DNA of 64,000 nucleotides from Okapia johnstoni (taxonomy: Eukaryota > Chordata > Mammalia > Artiodactyla > Giraffidae), in assembly GCA_024291935.2 (NCBI GenBank), contig CM044317.1, positions 20,420,230-20,484,229 on the forward strand, read 5' to 3'. The notes below the pieces were generated by a model, which saw nothing but the letters and a program-made list of their open reading frames with translations, did no database searches and was not told the DNA's origin. A program made the position numbers and the translations under genes. Below are positions 52,534 to 62,942 of this stretch, piece by piece; position 1 is the first letter of the stretch; each line of letters begins with the position of its first letter.

Positions 52534-52739
52534 CTGATTATCAGAAATCTGTTTGACAAGTGGATCCCTTCGAGCCTGTTGAAGAATATAGAGGCGAGCC
52601 TCATACTTCCTCATGAGCTCTTCAGTCTCTTCCCTGTGGTCATCCCACTGGAGACTGTCAATAATCATGTCCTCCAGCTGCTGCCGTCTCAACTCCACAC
52701 CATGCTGGGTGTTATCCCACTGGTTCTTGACCTTTTCCA
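52534..52739 (-). CDS. UTRN: Utrophin exon, equivalent of dystrophin exon 53
   Basis: The exon is 206 nt. Its acceptor is CCTCCTCCAG after a run of T, and its first two bases complete the Leu codon split with the previous exon. It ends with NQ in phase 0 at a near-perfect donor CAG|GTAAGT (52533-52528). It encodes helix C of one repeat ([15 protein letters not shown], with the conserved Trp) and helix A of the next ([16 protein letters not shown]), followed by [15 protein letters not shown]. The 68 complete codons equal the number in human utrophin as I recall it; dystrophin exon 53 is 212 nt, two codons longer. Confidence 0.95.
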
Positions 52740-53344
52740 CTGGAGGAGGCATTACATTAAAAAAAAAAAAAAATCCCAGAAAGCAGCCATTAGGAAAAGG
52801 AAAAAATACATGGCACCAAATTCATCATAAATAAGGTCATATCTGTAAAGAGAAAGGTAGCCAAATGGTACATACATTTTAAAGGAATTTTATTATGTCT
52901 GCCACACTATATGACTGATACATTTCTGAAATCATCCTTGAAGAAAAAAATGTTGAATTAAACTCTATTCTGATCGTATTAAAATATCTCACAATAAAGA
53001 TATTTACTATTTTAAACTGAGAAACAAAAAATTACTTAAAAAATTAATTCTTACCTAGTTTATATTTACAGAACCTGGTCTGAAGAAGGGAGATTTGGAC
53101 AGTATTTTATGATATAATTTTACGACCACAGATACAGTCACTTGTCATCCTCTAAGGAAATGCTCGAAGGTGGCATTGATTTTAAGAGAAAACAAAATAT
53201 TTAAGAGTTCTTTCCACGTTTGTTTTTCTGTAGCATGAAACCTTTCTAAAAGGAAGTGTTTTTATATATTTAAGAGAAGCACTAAAAGTAAATGAGATTC
53301 AACTTCTATGTATCAACAGTTTTTATTACAAAAAATCCATATTG

Positions 53345-53455
53345 ACTCTTTTCCTCTCTTTTTTTTACTCTTTTTATTTTTCTTTCTTTGATTTTCTTTC
53401 TCTGTCCCTTTCTCTTCTTTTCTCTCTCCTACTTTCTTTCCTCTTCTATTTTTAA
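53345..53455 (+). repeat. Pyrimidine-rich tract
   Basis: About 110 bp of nearly pure C/T on the plus strand, thus purine-rich in the UTRN transcript. Confidence 0.8.
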
Positions 53456-53476
53456 GAGGGAGTTACAAAAAAGAAG

Positions 53477-53662
53477 GGACTTCCCAGGTGGCACTAGTGG
53501 TAAAGAACCCTCCTACTGGGTTCAATCCATGGGTCAGGAAGATCCCCTGGAGGAGCAAATGGCAACCCTTGCTGCCTGGAGAATCCCTGGGACAGAAGAG
53601 CCTGGCGGACTACAGTCCATGGGGTTGCAAAGAGTCAGACATAACTGAACACACACACACAA
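53477..53662 (+). mobile_element. Bov-tA SINE
   Basis: Starts gggacttcccaggtggcact and ends in a short CA repeat (53648-53662). A deletion removes part of the tRNA-like head. Confidence 0.88.
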
Positions 53663-54875
53663 TCTATCAATTAATTTAAAAAGAAATAAAATGGCTCACT
53701 TAGTAAAAACTAACCAACATTGTGAGATACTAAAAGTTCTCTGCTAACTGATCTCTCCTAATAACTTTGCTCGTGCCACATTCATGTTAAAATCAAAACA
53801 TGTTTAATAGGGGGGACAGTTGACTTTCCTTGAGAAATATTAGGCAAGGTAATAAAATACCTTCCAGTTTATATTCTGCCACAAGTATTTATTAAGTTCC
53901 TAATTGGTACTGGGCAGTGTGGGAAATCTTGAGGCCAAAGAGGTGAATATTTACAATTTATAGAAGGGAGAGAGAATTAATTGTGAGATCTACAATAAAA
54001 TTATGGGGGGGGAAAGGCCATAGCAGGAACTAAAGATAGAAAATACAGTTCACCAGGGACTAAAAGAGGGTGGGAACGACTTCACAGAGTGGGTGAGTAG
54101 AATTTCACCTGGGGAGAGAAGGCCAAGAAGAAGAAAACATAATGTGAATAAAGGTAAGAAGACTAGGAAATGTCAGGACGTTACAAAGAACAGATATCGC
54201 TCAGGACAGCTACAGACAGCGCTGAGGGCTACAGAGAGGAAGGGAGTGATGCAAACAGACAGTGATTGTCCCTACATGACATTCTTAAGAATCCTGCCTG
54301 TTGCGTATGTCATACAGATTTAACAGACGCTTTTAGGCCAGAAAGCCAATTCGAAACAGGGAACTTTGTTGCTGCTGAGTTGTATTTAATTTTTGTTTTG
54401 TTTCATGTTGTATTTAACTCAAGTATTCTCAAATTAGAGCCAGGTACACAGGTATACAGTAGCTACTCAATACATATTTTTGGAATGAATTCTGAGAAGA
54501 GGAGTTAAAAGACACGGTAAGATTTGGTTTCAGTGAATATAATAGAATGGATTTGCATTCCTATGGGTTTCTCTAACTTTTGTCTTTTTGGTTTCTTTAA
54601 AAGAAATTCTAACCTAAATGAAAAAAAAAACTTCAATGTATTACTAATTACTTAAAAAGTAATGCTGTTCATAGTTTAAGAAGCTCATAAGGGAATTATG
54701 ACAATCTTCACAACAAATAAAAAAAACAAGCGAAAGCTATTTTATTAATAGAGATTATCAAATATCAAATTAGCAAATAATATTAACTTCTGGCTGAAAA
54801 ACCTTCAAAAATGTGCATGTTACCATTTTCAAGGAAAGTGAATGATGATGTATAATTTCATTTTTTAAATCTTAC

Positions 54876-54993
54876 ATTTTTCAGTGATTGCTGTTCTCAC
54901 GTCTGAACTGGAAGCTTTATTTTTCAGATTCTGTGCCAATGTAAAGACATAATCGAGCTGAGGATGGCGCTGTTCTAAGTCGTCCTTTGTGAT
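54876..54993 (-). CDS. UTRN: Utrophin exon, equivalent of dystrophin exon 52
   Basis: The exon is 118 nt, the same length as dystrophin exon 52. It follows the acceptor TTAACAG, begins with a whole codon ([16 protein letters not shown]) and ends after the first base of a Leu codon at the donor GTAAGA (54875-54870). It encodes the end of helix A/B of a spectrin repeat, with the family motif LAQNLKNK, then AITEK. Human utrophin, as I remember it, has KADLEQ where this has KDDLEQ, a conservative change. The intron to the next exon is only 2.1 kb. Confidence 0.95.
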
Positions 54994-55109
54994 CTGTTAA
55001 GACAAAATGATGGTTAAGACAGGTTAATGAGCCGTATGATAAAAACACTAACAAAGCCTAACTGGTGTGCTGCCATCCAAGCTGTTCTTTTCCTCCTGGA
55101 AGGAGCAGT

Positions 55110-55335
55110 GAGGCATCAGTGATACAGAGGAGAAAGTGCAGGATCTGGAGTCAGAGGTCCCAGGTTCAAATCTTGGCTCTCCCACTTATTATCTGGCTCA
55201 CCAGGCAAGGTACTTTACCTGTCTATGTTCTTTTTGCCACAAAAAGAAATAATAAAAACACTTGCAGTTCAGCTATATCAAGCCTGAGGAGATTAAATGA
55301 AGAAAATCCCTTTGAAACCTAAAAAGTATCTTCAA
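55110..55335 (+). repeat. MIR SINE
   Basis: Contains ggagtcagaggtcccaggtt, caaatcttggctctcccact and tactttacctgtctatgtt, in MIR order. Confidence 0.75.
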
Positions 55336-55347
55336 AACATTAGCAAT

Positions 55348-55545
55348 GGGACTTCCCTGGTGGTCTCTGGTTAAGAATCCACCTTCCAGTGCAAGGGATT
55401 CCGGTTCAGTCACTGCTCTGGGAACTAAGATCACACATGCCTTGGAGCAACTGAGCCCGCGGACCGCAACTACTGAGCCCGTGTGTCACAACTAGAGAAG
55501 CCCATGCTCTGCAACAAAGACTTAGTGCAACCAGACAACAAAAAC
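55348..55545 (+). mobile_element. CHR-type tRNA SINE
   Basis: Starts gggacttccctggtggtctc, continues with gggaactaagatcacacatg and the characteristic gagaagcccatgctctgcaa, which is different from the BovB-derived body of Bov-tA. Confidence 0.8.
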
Positions 55546-55682
55546 ATTAGCAGTGATTTCTGCAACTGATGCTCTGCACATCTGTCCTACAACAGAAATG
55601 AACATAAACTAATGGCACCTACAGGGTGGAGATGAGGGGTTAGAAAAATTCGAACTGGAAGAACTGAAAATTAAATAACCCT

Positions 55683-55735
55683 AAACACAAAGAGTCGGAC
55701 ACAACTGAGCGATTAAGCACAACACAGCACAGCAC
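55683..55735 (+). mobile_element. Bov-tA 3' fragment
   Basis: Only the last part of the body (cacaaagagtcggacacaac) with an acagc-type tail remains. Confidence 0.7.
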
Positions 55736-56384
55736 AGACATAAAAAACCGCTGCTTGAGAAAGTTTGAGTTTCTTAGGAGGGAAAAGTTAGCAATATTAG
55801 GAAAATGGTGTGTTTTAAGTCTAGAACTCATAAATAGCCATGAAGATTAAAATATACAACTTCCAAAGAGAATCCACAGCTCTTCCTCTGTGAATTCACT
55901 AACTTTTCAGATTTCAATTATTCTTATAGTGTCAAGTATTATTTCTAAATGGCTTATTCACAACTTCTAATCCTGAATCAAAGAGAGTTCAATGAATGCT
56001 GATCATTTCCTTGTAAGTGGCATAAGGACCTCTCAACACAACGTATGTGAAACTAAATCAATCAAACCCTCATCCACATTCCATTTCTTCTGTTCCTGAT
56101 TTCCGCTAATTGCAATGACATCATCTCAGCCACTCAGAAAAGGCTTTTCTCCTTGTGTTAAGCATCTCTTGCACTATTCCCCGTCTTCTTACTCAAGCAG
56201 AGCATTGTTATGATCAGTCTCCAGCCACAGTTTTAAAAAGAAAATGGGAAGAAAAGATGCTTATTGATTGCTTATAGACTAAAAGTCCAAAGAGTTTTGC
56301 TTAGTCCACAAGCTCCTTCAGAAGGTGGACTTGATCTGACTTCCACTACACCTCCTTAATGCACAATTGTTGAACCACCATCCC

Positions 56385-56715
56385 TCATGCTCCCTGCCTC
56401 AAGTCTTTATTCACCCTGGTCCCTATACCAGGAATGTTATTTATTTTGTCTCTAAGTGTCAAAATTCCACATAGTCTGCATTCCTTCACTGTGGATGTAA
56501 CCCCTTCCTCATCTTGGCCCCTCTACCACATGGCTTGTACCTGCCCAGTGGCTTTTATTAGATTATGCCTGGTCACATACATCTTTAATATGGAAATAAA
56601 ACTGCTACCTACTTCACAAGATTGCTAAAGTGAATGAGATAATACATGTTGAATACTCAGAAAGACAGCTGGCACACAGTAAGCACTTAAGAGTTAGCGA
56701 CAGCTGCCATTGTTT
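56385..56715 (+). repeat. L2/MIR-type 3' region
   Basis: Starts with tgctccctgcctcaagtctt (L2-like) and ends with ggcacacagtaagcacttaa, the 3' end shared by MIR and L2. Confidence 0.55.
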
Positions 56716-57049
56716 TCTTTTTCATAGTTCATTCTTAGTTTCTATCTGATACATTCTTCTCAGCATCCCTAGACAACACATAGTCCGGTACCAAAAATAC
56801 ACTGAATATGGAGAAACAACTTTAAAGTTGATATCAAATGGCGTCTGTATAGAAATAAAATTAGAGTCAGGAGAGTCTCACTGAGGATGTCAACAGTTAA
56901 ATAAGCTCATTATGAAATACAGGTTGAAAAGGCACTTCAACAAATGCCTATATGACACTAGGGATTAAATTAACACAAGTTCACGTTTATACTGATGTGG
57001 CCAGATTTGTGACATCAGTTTTAGATCATAAAAACACAGAGTCTACAGC

Positions 57050-57310
57050 TCACATTCTTAACCAGAACAACACAAATGCAAGAAAAGCTTTATTCATCAG
57101 AGCTTTAAGAGGGACGTGAACTCCGCTCTGGGGGGCTGGGGGCGGACCGGCGGTCCAGGTCGGGCCAGGCTGCTTCAGACCTACTGCCTCTCCAGTCACT
57201 GAACTGGCATCCGAGCTTCCATGGTGCCACGGGACCCGGGAGTGGACGGAGAGGATAACCTCGCTGAGGAAGGGCTCGTCGCTGTTCACTCCCACACAGA
57301 GTCCCCCTAA
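57050..57310 (-). pseudogene. GC-rich possible retrocopy of an unidentified mRNA 3' end
   Basis: This is the most GC- and CpG-rich stretch of the window (around 57110-57260), in an otherwise AT-rich intron. On the minus strand an 81-codon open frame (57295-57050) runs across it and includes an AATAAA (near 57096-57091), followed by a G/T-rich segment as after a cleavage site. I do not recognise the product. No clear poly(A) run is left and target duplications were not found, so a small CpG-rich regulatory element is an alternative. Confidence 0.35.
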
Positions 57311-57362
57311 TTAATCATTTTGGAGGCCCTGCTTTCCAGATGCAAGCACAGATACTTTCCTT

Positions 57363-57546
57363 GTGAAAGTGAAGTCAAGTCGCTCAGTCATGTCTGACTC
57401 TTTGCAAGCCCATGGACTGTAGCTTACCAGGCTCCTCCCTCCATGGAATTTTCCAGGCAAGAATACTGGAGTGACCCAGGGATCGAACCTGGGTCTCCCG
57501 CATTGCAGGCAGACGCTTTACCATCTGAGCCACCAGGGAAGCCCCA
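57363..57546 (-). mobile_element. Bov-tA SINE
   Basis: Antisense; the tRNA-Glu-like head at the right end is well kept (gatcgaacctgggtctcccg at 57481-57500, ending ccaccagggaagcccc). It lies between the GC-rich retrocopy and the dehydrogenase pseudogene. Confidence 0.93.
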
Positions 57547-57572
57547 AAAGTGGTTTATTAACAGAAGAGTAC

Positions 57573-58076
57573 TGAAAATTGGAGGAGAAGGAAGCTGTTG
57601 GGGCCATGTACTGTGAGAGGCTGGGTGACCTGCTTCGGCGGCCAGACTTTGTGATGTTGGCTGTGAGCCTGATGCCCCAGACCCAGGGTCTGATGGGGAA
57701 GTGGGAACTGAGGTTACTAAAGCCCACCGCCATCCTCATCAACATCAGCAGAGGTCTGCTAGTTGATGAAGATGCCCTGGTGGAAGCCCTTCAGACCGGG
57801 CTCATTAAGGCGCCAGCACTGGATGTGAAGAACCCAGAGCCCTAGCCCAGAGATCATCCTTTGTTGGAGCTGAAGAACGTCACTCCAACACCTCACAGTG
57901 GAAGTGAGACTCATCAAGCAAGAGGGACAGATGATGGAAAAGTTGGTTGAAAGCATCCTGGCTTCAGTGGCCTTCCTGTTCCTAAGAAGTGCTGCTTAAA
58001 TGATTTATGTGAGTTAAGAACTCAGTGGGATAAAAACACCGCAGATTAAATGGGAAAGAAATACTTAAAAAAAAAA
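57573..58076 (+). pseudogene. Processed pseudogene of a GRHPR-like D-2-hydroxyacid dehydrogenase
   Basis: The plus strand reads LEEKEAVGAMYCERLGDLL, VMLAVSLMPQTQGLMG, LKPTAILINISRGLLVDEDA and ALDVKNPEP, which is the C-terminal NAD-binding/catalytic part of the glyoxylate/hydroxypyruvate reductase family (2-Hacid_dh_C). The Arg of NISRG and the Glu of PEP are present. A TAG stop follows at 57843-57845; homology then continues (RDHPLLELKNVTPTPH) and ends in shifted frame near 57990. An ATTAAA signal (58045-58050) is followed 16 bases later by A10 (58067-58076), so this is a reverse-transcribed mRNA end with no introns. The 5' half of the gene is missing. It is antisense to UTRN. It resembles the reductase-like paralogue of GRHPR more than GRHPR itself. 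Confidence 0.8.
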
Positions 58077-58098
58077 TTTTTTAAGCTCATTCTCCCAG

Positions 58099-58371
58099 TG
58101 GAGAAGGAAATGGCAACCCACTCCAGTATTCTTGCCTGGAGAATCCCATGGACAGAGGAGCCTGGTGGGCTGCTGTCCATAGGGTCGCACAGAGTCGGAC
58201 ACAACTGAAGCGACTTAGCATGCATGCATGCACTGGAAAAGGAAATGGCAACCCGCTCCAGTATTCTTGCCTGGAGAATCCCAGGGACAGGGTAGCCTGG
58301 TGGGCTGCCGTCTATGGGGTCGCACAGAGTCAGACATGACTGAAGCGACTTAGCAGCAGCAGCAGCAGCAG
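58099..58371 (+). mobile_element. BOVA2/ART2A SINE dimer with AGC tail and target duplication
   Basis: Two tandem bodies joined by a (GCAT)n linker (58217-58230), ending with an AGC repeat (58352-58371). Perfect 11-bp duplication cattctcccag at 58088-58098 and 58372-58382. It ends about 100 bp before the 215-nt utrophin exon (58473). Confidence 0.93.
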
Positions 58372-58472
58372 CATTCTCCCAGAGTTTAAGATAAACAAAG
58401 GCGATCCAAACTGATCTTGTCTACTCCTGTGCTGTGGTGTTTCCATGACAAACCTTTACACTAGGTACCTAC

Positions 58473-58687
58473 TTTCATTCGCGAAATTGTCTTATTGATC
58501 TCTTCTACATCCCCGACAGTGACAATGTTGGACTTCAGCATCTGGTCGATCAATACCAGCCAGTCAGCTAGTTCTGTTATCGTCTTATCCAGATCAGCAG
58601 GAACTGAAATTTCTGAAGTACGAGGAGATGGGACAGGAATATCTGATGCAGATGATGCTAGCACCACCTTTTGGACACTGGGATGAG
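58473..58687 (-). CDS. UTRN: Utrophin exon, equivalent of dystrophin exon 51
   Basis: This 215-nt exon starts with the last two bases of a split codon after the acceptor TTTCAG (58693-58688) and ends with a complete Lys codon before the donor GTAGGT (58472-58467). It first encodes a Ser/Pro-rich linker (HPSVQKVV, then [12 protein letters not shown]), which sits where dystrophin has hinge 3, and then helix A of a spectrin repeat ([20 protein letters not shown]), including the conserved Trp of the repeat. The sequence agrees closely with mammalian utrophin as I know it. A second possible donor GTACCT lies 4 bases downstream (58468-58467), but the next exon begins in phase 0, so the upstream donor keeps the frame. 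The dystrophin counterpart is 233 nt, so the linker is six codons shorter here. Confidence 0.95.
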
Positions 58688-58815
58688 CTGAAATTAAAAA
58701 TGAAGCAAAGTGTTAATAACAGCAGGATAATCTGATATTGGTGATATAATGGAGATGTATGTATATGTGTATTTATGTAAATTTTAGTTTAAGTAAGTAA
58801 AATGATTGAAAGGGG

Positions 58816-58915
58816 TTTTATTTTAATTGGAGGATAATTGCTTTACAATGTTGTGTTGGTTTCTGCCATACAACAACAAAAATCAGCCATAAGTACACAT
58901 ACATATCGTCCCTTG
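58816..58915 (-). mobile_element. Short L1 3' end in antisense
   Basis: About 100 bp beginning ttttattttaattggaggat and containing ctttacaatgttgtgttggt, only 130 bp upstream (in gene sense) of the acceptor of the first visible utrophin exon. Confidence 0.65.
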
Positions 58916-59016
58916 TTTTATTCTGTTTTAATACTGAAATGGCAATGTTATTTCCTGAAGTATCTATAAGACTTATGGCTGCAATAAAGCTAATTAAAGA
59001 CAGTCTCACCGTATTT

Positions 59017-59241
59017 TGGGCTTCTCAGGTGGCACTAATGGTAAAGAACCCACCTGCCAATGCAGGAGACAAAAAAAGAAGCAGGTTCGATCCCTGGGTT
59101 GAGAAGATTCCCTGGAGGAGGGCATGGCAGCCCACTCCAGTGTTCTTGCCTGGAGAATCCCATGGACAGAGGAGCCTGGCAGGGTATGGTCCACAGGGTT
59201 GCACAGAGTTGGACACAACTGAAGTGACTTAGCATACACAC
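59017..59241 (+). mobile_element. Bov-tA SINE
   Basis: Starts gggcttctcaggtggcacta; an A-rich insertion (acaaaaaaagaagc) lies in the head before ggttcgatccctgg. Confidence 0.92.
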
Positions 59242-59574
59242 AGCCTATTCGAGGGCAGCAATAATTCAAAAGCAACTAACAGTAACTAAGACTGATATCA
59301 AGAGAAAGTTTTTAAAAATACATCAATCATGAGAAAATTAGGAGTGTTATTTTATTTTGTCAAGATGTTTTTGTTTTAATTATAAAGCCAATTTATTTGT
59401 AATTTTCTGTCCTTTTTTTACTTAACTTTATAACATGAGTATTAGTCATTTTAATCAACATCATTGTGAATACCTAGGTAATAATCTTTATTTATAGTCA
59501 CTAACTTTTAGTTACCCCTTTTCTTATAGCTGAATACTTAGACTCCTCTTGAACTTTTACTTTAAAAAAGATTT

Positions 59575-60575
59575 GCAGATACAGCCAACTAATAATTGAC
59601 AAGGCAGCCAAGAATATGCAATGGAGAAAAGATAGTCTTTTTAATACATGATGCTAAGATGATTGGGCATTCACGTGTAAAAGAGTAAATTTGGACCTAT
59701 GTCTTACACTACTTGCAAAAGACTTAAATGTAAGACCTGAAACTATGAAACTCCTAGAAGAAAACATAGGAAATAAAGCTCCTTGACATAGATCATGGTA
59801 TCGACTCTTTGAATGTAACACCTGAAGATTACAAAACATAGGCAACAAAATCAAAACTGAACAAGTGGGACTACCATTAAACTAAAAAAATCAAAACTGA
59901 ACAAGTGGGACTACCATTAAACTAAAGAGCTTCTACACAGCAAAAGAAACCATCGACACAACACAATGAAAAGACAGCATACACAGAAGAGGAAAGAGTA
60001 CTTGCAAACCCTATATCTGCTAAGACGTTAATGCTGAAATATATATGTACACATATAACTCAGATATAAAAAAATGGGAAAAATTCTATCATTTGAGACA
60101 AGATGGATGGACCTAGAAGGTATCACGCTACTTAAAGTGAGTCAGCTAGAGAAAGACAAATACTGTATGATCTCACTTATATGTTGTATCCAAAAGAGGA
60201 AAAAAAAAAAATTCAGAGGAAAAGAGATCAATCAGACCTGTGGTTACCAGAAGTGAAGGGGAAAAGGGAGGGGAAATTAGAAGAGGTGGTCAAAAGGTAC
60301 AAACTTCCAGTTACAAGATAAACACTAGGGATGTAATGTACAACATGAAGGCTATAGTTACCCATGCTGTATGAGATACAGAAAAGTTAAGAGAGCAAAT
60401 GCTATGAGGTCTCACCATAAAAAGAAAATTTTTTCTCTTTTTTTTTGTTAATTATGTCTATATGAGAAGATGATCCATTTACAATAATCATTTCACAATA
60501 CATGTAAATCAGACCATCATGCTATACACCTCAAACTTATCCAGTGATATATGTCAGTTATTTCTCAATAAAACT
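59575..60575 (+). mobile_element. Old L1 3' part with an internal 40-bp duplication
   Basis: ORF2-like sequence (a degenerate copy of the same region as at 33580-33870) followed by a 3' UTR ending in atttctcaataaaactgg and a G11-12 run. Sequence from about 59847 is repeated in tandem with a 40-bp period (second copy from 59887). Confidence 0.75.
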
Positions 60576-61839
60576 GGGGGGGGGGGGGAAACTAGGTTTG
60601 AAGATGCAAAGTAATAGGGTATGAAACTCAAAGTTAGTAATAATAAGCTAAAAAAACACTCTGCAATTCTAATGTTTCTATCAGTGCCAGATGCTGAGCA
60701 CAGCCTCTCTCAGGCAACAAAGAAGGGGGGAGGATGTAAGCACCCCACGAAAAGTGGCGCTATGACTAGGAGACACCTGCTGGCAGAATCCCACTCAGTC
60801 CACTTAATGGACGGGTCCCGAATATTCCTGCTTTTAGTTGCCTTTCTTGATCTTCATAGGTTCTAACACAAGAATGTCATTTGGGGCTGTCCATCTGCCA
60901 TATTTTCCACTTAGACTTCTGACACACACTTAAAGACATAGACTTTAGCCTTTCTTCTCTGTGATTGAAGCTTTTAGATTATTGACTCAGTCCATTCCTG
61001 CTCACTCATTCTCAGTACAGATTTCACAAGCACAGACAGCACAAGCCCTTGGTTTTGCTTTTACAAAACCTTGACATGCTGGGCCCACAGATCGATGTGG
61101 CACATAAGCTAACTCTGCCAATGTAGGTCAAAGCTGATGAATACTTGGCACAAGGGCTGTCTCTTTGTCTTCTTTCTTTGCATTGCAGACATTTCTAATA
61201 ATTACAAACATTTTTCTCAATGACTTAAGATGTCCCTTCTCAACACAACATTCCATGGAGCCACTGCCAATTAAAAGAAATCAGTAAATACATTAAAATC
61301 TAGCTTCCATTCATGTCTCTAAGGGACCTGAAAATTATGATATTTTCTGGTCATCCATCAAAGTCAAACCAGATAATCTAGATTAACCCTTTCCTTTCTA
61401 AATAGTCAAGTTTTGACCAAAACTGTGTATGTGATCACTTTGCTTTTCTTCTGTCCATATGTAGGTGCTGATCAGCCATATGTAAATATTTACATGTAAT
61501 ATTCCAAGTTCAGAGAAAAGCTTGATAAATCAGGATCCCTCCCATCAATAAACTTAATTAACAGCATTATAGAGTAGCTAGCAATACTTTTAACTGTTTT
61601 TCGAAAGAACAAAAAGAGCTTAGAAATCATTATTTTGAAAGCTTTAAAACAAACCTTTTATACCTAGGTGGTTAACACTTGTCAGTTTTCAGATAAGCTA
61701 TTATCAGCAGAACTTAACACAGGTACAGTTACTTCTATCAAGGATACTTTTAAATTCCTATCACAACACTGAAAGTCAGAGAATATAAGAATACTCTTAA
61801 TATTAAGGAATAGTAAAGAAATTTAACAACAGTGGTTTT

Positions 61840-62110
61840 GCTCTTAGTCTTTGCTTACTTGTCATCTTCTAAACGAGGTCTCGCACCACTCTTTTTAAAA
61901 TCTCAATATTCTCTCAGCACACCTGATTTCGTCAAGTGTTCCACAGCCAACTCGGTGGCACAGTCTCTCTCACACATCTCTGCTTCTCTTCTAACATACC
62001 ATGTATTTCATTTATTTATGTGTATTTACTGATGAACCCCTGATAACTAGAACTATACCTGGCACATAGTAGATGCCCAATAAATATTCGTTGCATTTAA
62101 AAAAAAAAAT
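61840..62110 (+). repeat. L2 3' end with A tail
   Basis: Ends with tacctggcacatagtagatg and cccaataaatattcgttgca, then A10. Confidence 0.7.
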
Positions 62111-62942
62111 AACTTGCAAAAACAAACCAACAACAAAACTAGAAAAATAAGAACTTGTAAGATGTATTTTTTTGTATCTTTACATTTCTTTGTAATTTTG
62201 TATCTTTACATTTCTGATTGCCATCTTAGTAGATATTTCCCAAAACAGAATCATTGGATTAAAAATTATGAAAACATTTAATGTATTTACTACTAATTGC
62301 CAAATCTTTTTCCTTGAGAGTTGGAAATGTTTAGAAAATGTTTAGAAAAACCCCAAAAGGTTTGTAACTTGACAAAATTATATATTCAAACTCTGATTTT
62401 AAAATTAATTTGGAAAGAAAAGGGTCAAGAACTGTCAAAACAATTTTTTTTGATAGAGGGTTATGCCTTACCAGATATTTAGTTGTATTTCTCAGCTAAT
62501 AATGAATGACTAACTTTGAGTATTATAGATCCAAACATTCAAATAGACCACGAGAAGAGAAGAACCACAGTGGATAGGTGGCAGAGAAACCTGACCTTGG
62601 CAGAGACTACACTGTAGATCAATGAGGAAGAATTCACCGGTCAATAAGTGATGCTGGGAAAAGTCGTGACCCATGGCTGCAGTAGGAAGGTAACAGAACA
62701 GATTCTGATCTCATAAAAAATCTTCCCCTTAGGAAAAGCTAATTCTCTGTGGAATGAAGGACCTGAATATGAAAACTAAAATTGTATAATATAGAAGAAT
62801 ATCTTTATGATTTCAGAGGACTAAAGGAGCTCTAAAATAAATCACAAAAAAGAAAGCTATTAATAGATCATCAATGTTTAAGAATTCTGAAACTAGTACC
62901 ACAAACAAAAATTTTAAAAGCCATAGATTAAGGGAGAAGGTA

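Larger units (their letters stand above)
52740..54875 (-). other. UTRN: Utrophin intron (dystrophin intron 52 equivalent)
   Basis: A 2.1-kb intron with donor GTAAGA and acceptor CCTCCTCCAG. It contains a pyrimidine-rich tract and one Bov-tA element. Sequence at 53870-53940 resembles an old MIR end; 53950-54870 is otherwise featureless. Confidence 0.92.
54994..58472 (-). other. UTRN: Utrophin intron (dystrophin intron 51 equivalent)
   Basis: A 3.5-kb intron with donor GTAGGT and acceptor TTAACAG. It holds a MIR, a CHR-type SINE, an L2/MIR stretch, a GC-rich segment, a Bov-tA, a processed pseudogene and a BOVA2 dimer. 55740-56380 and 56720-57050 show nothing recognisable. Confidence 0.92.
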
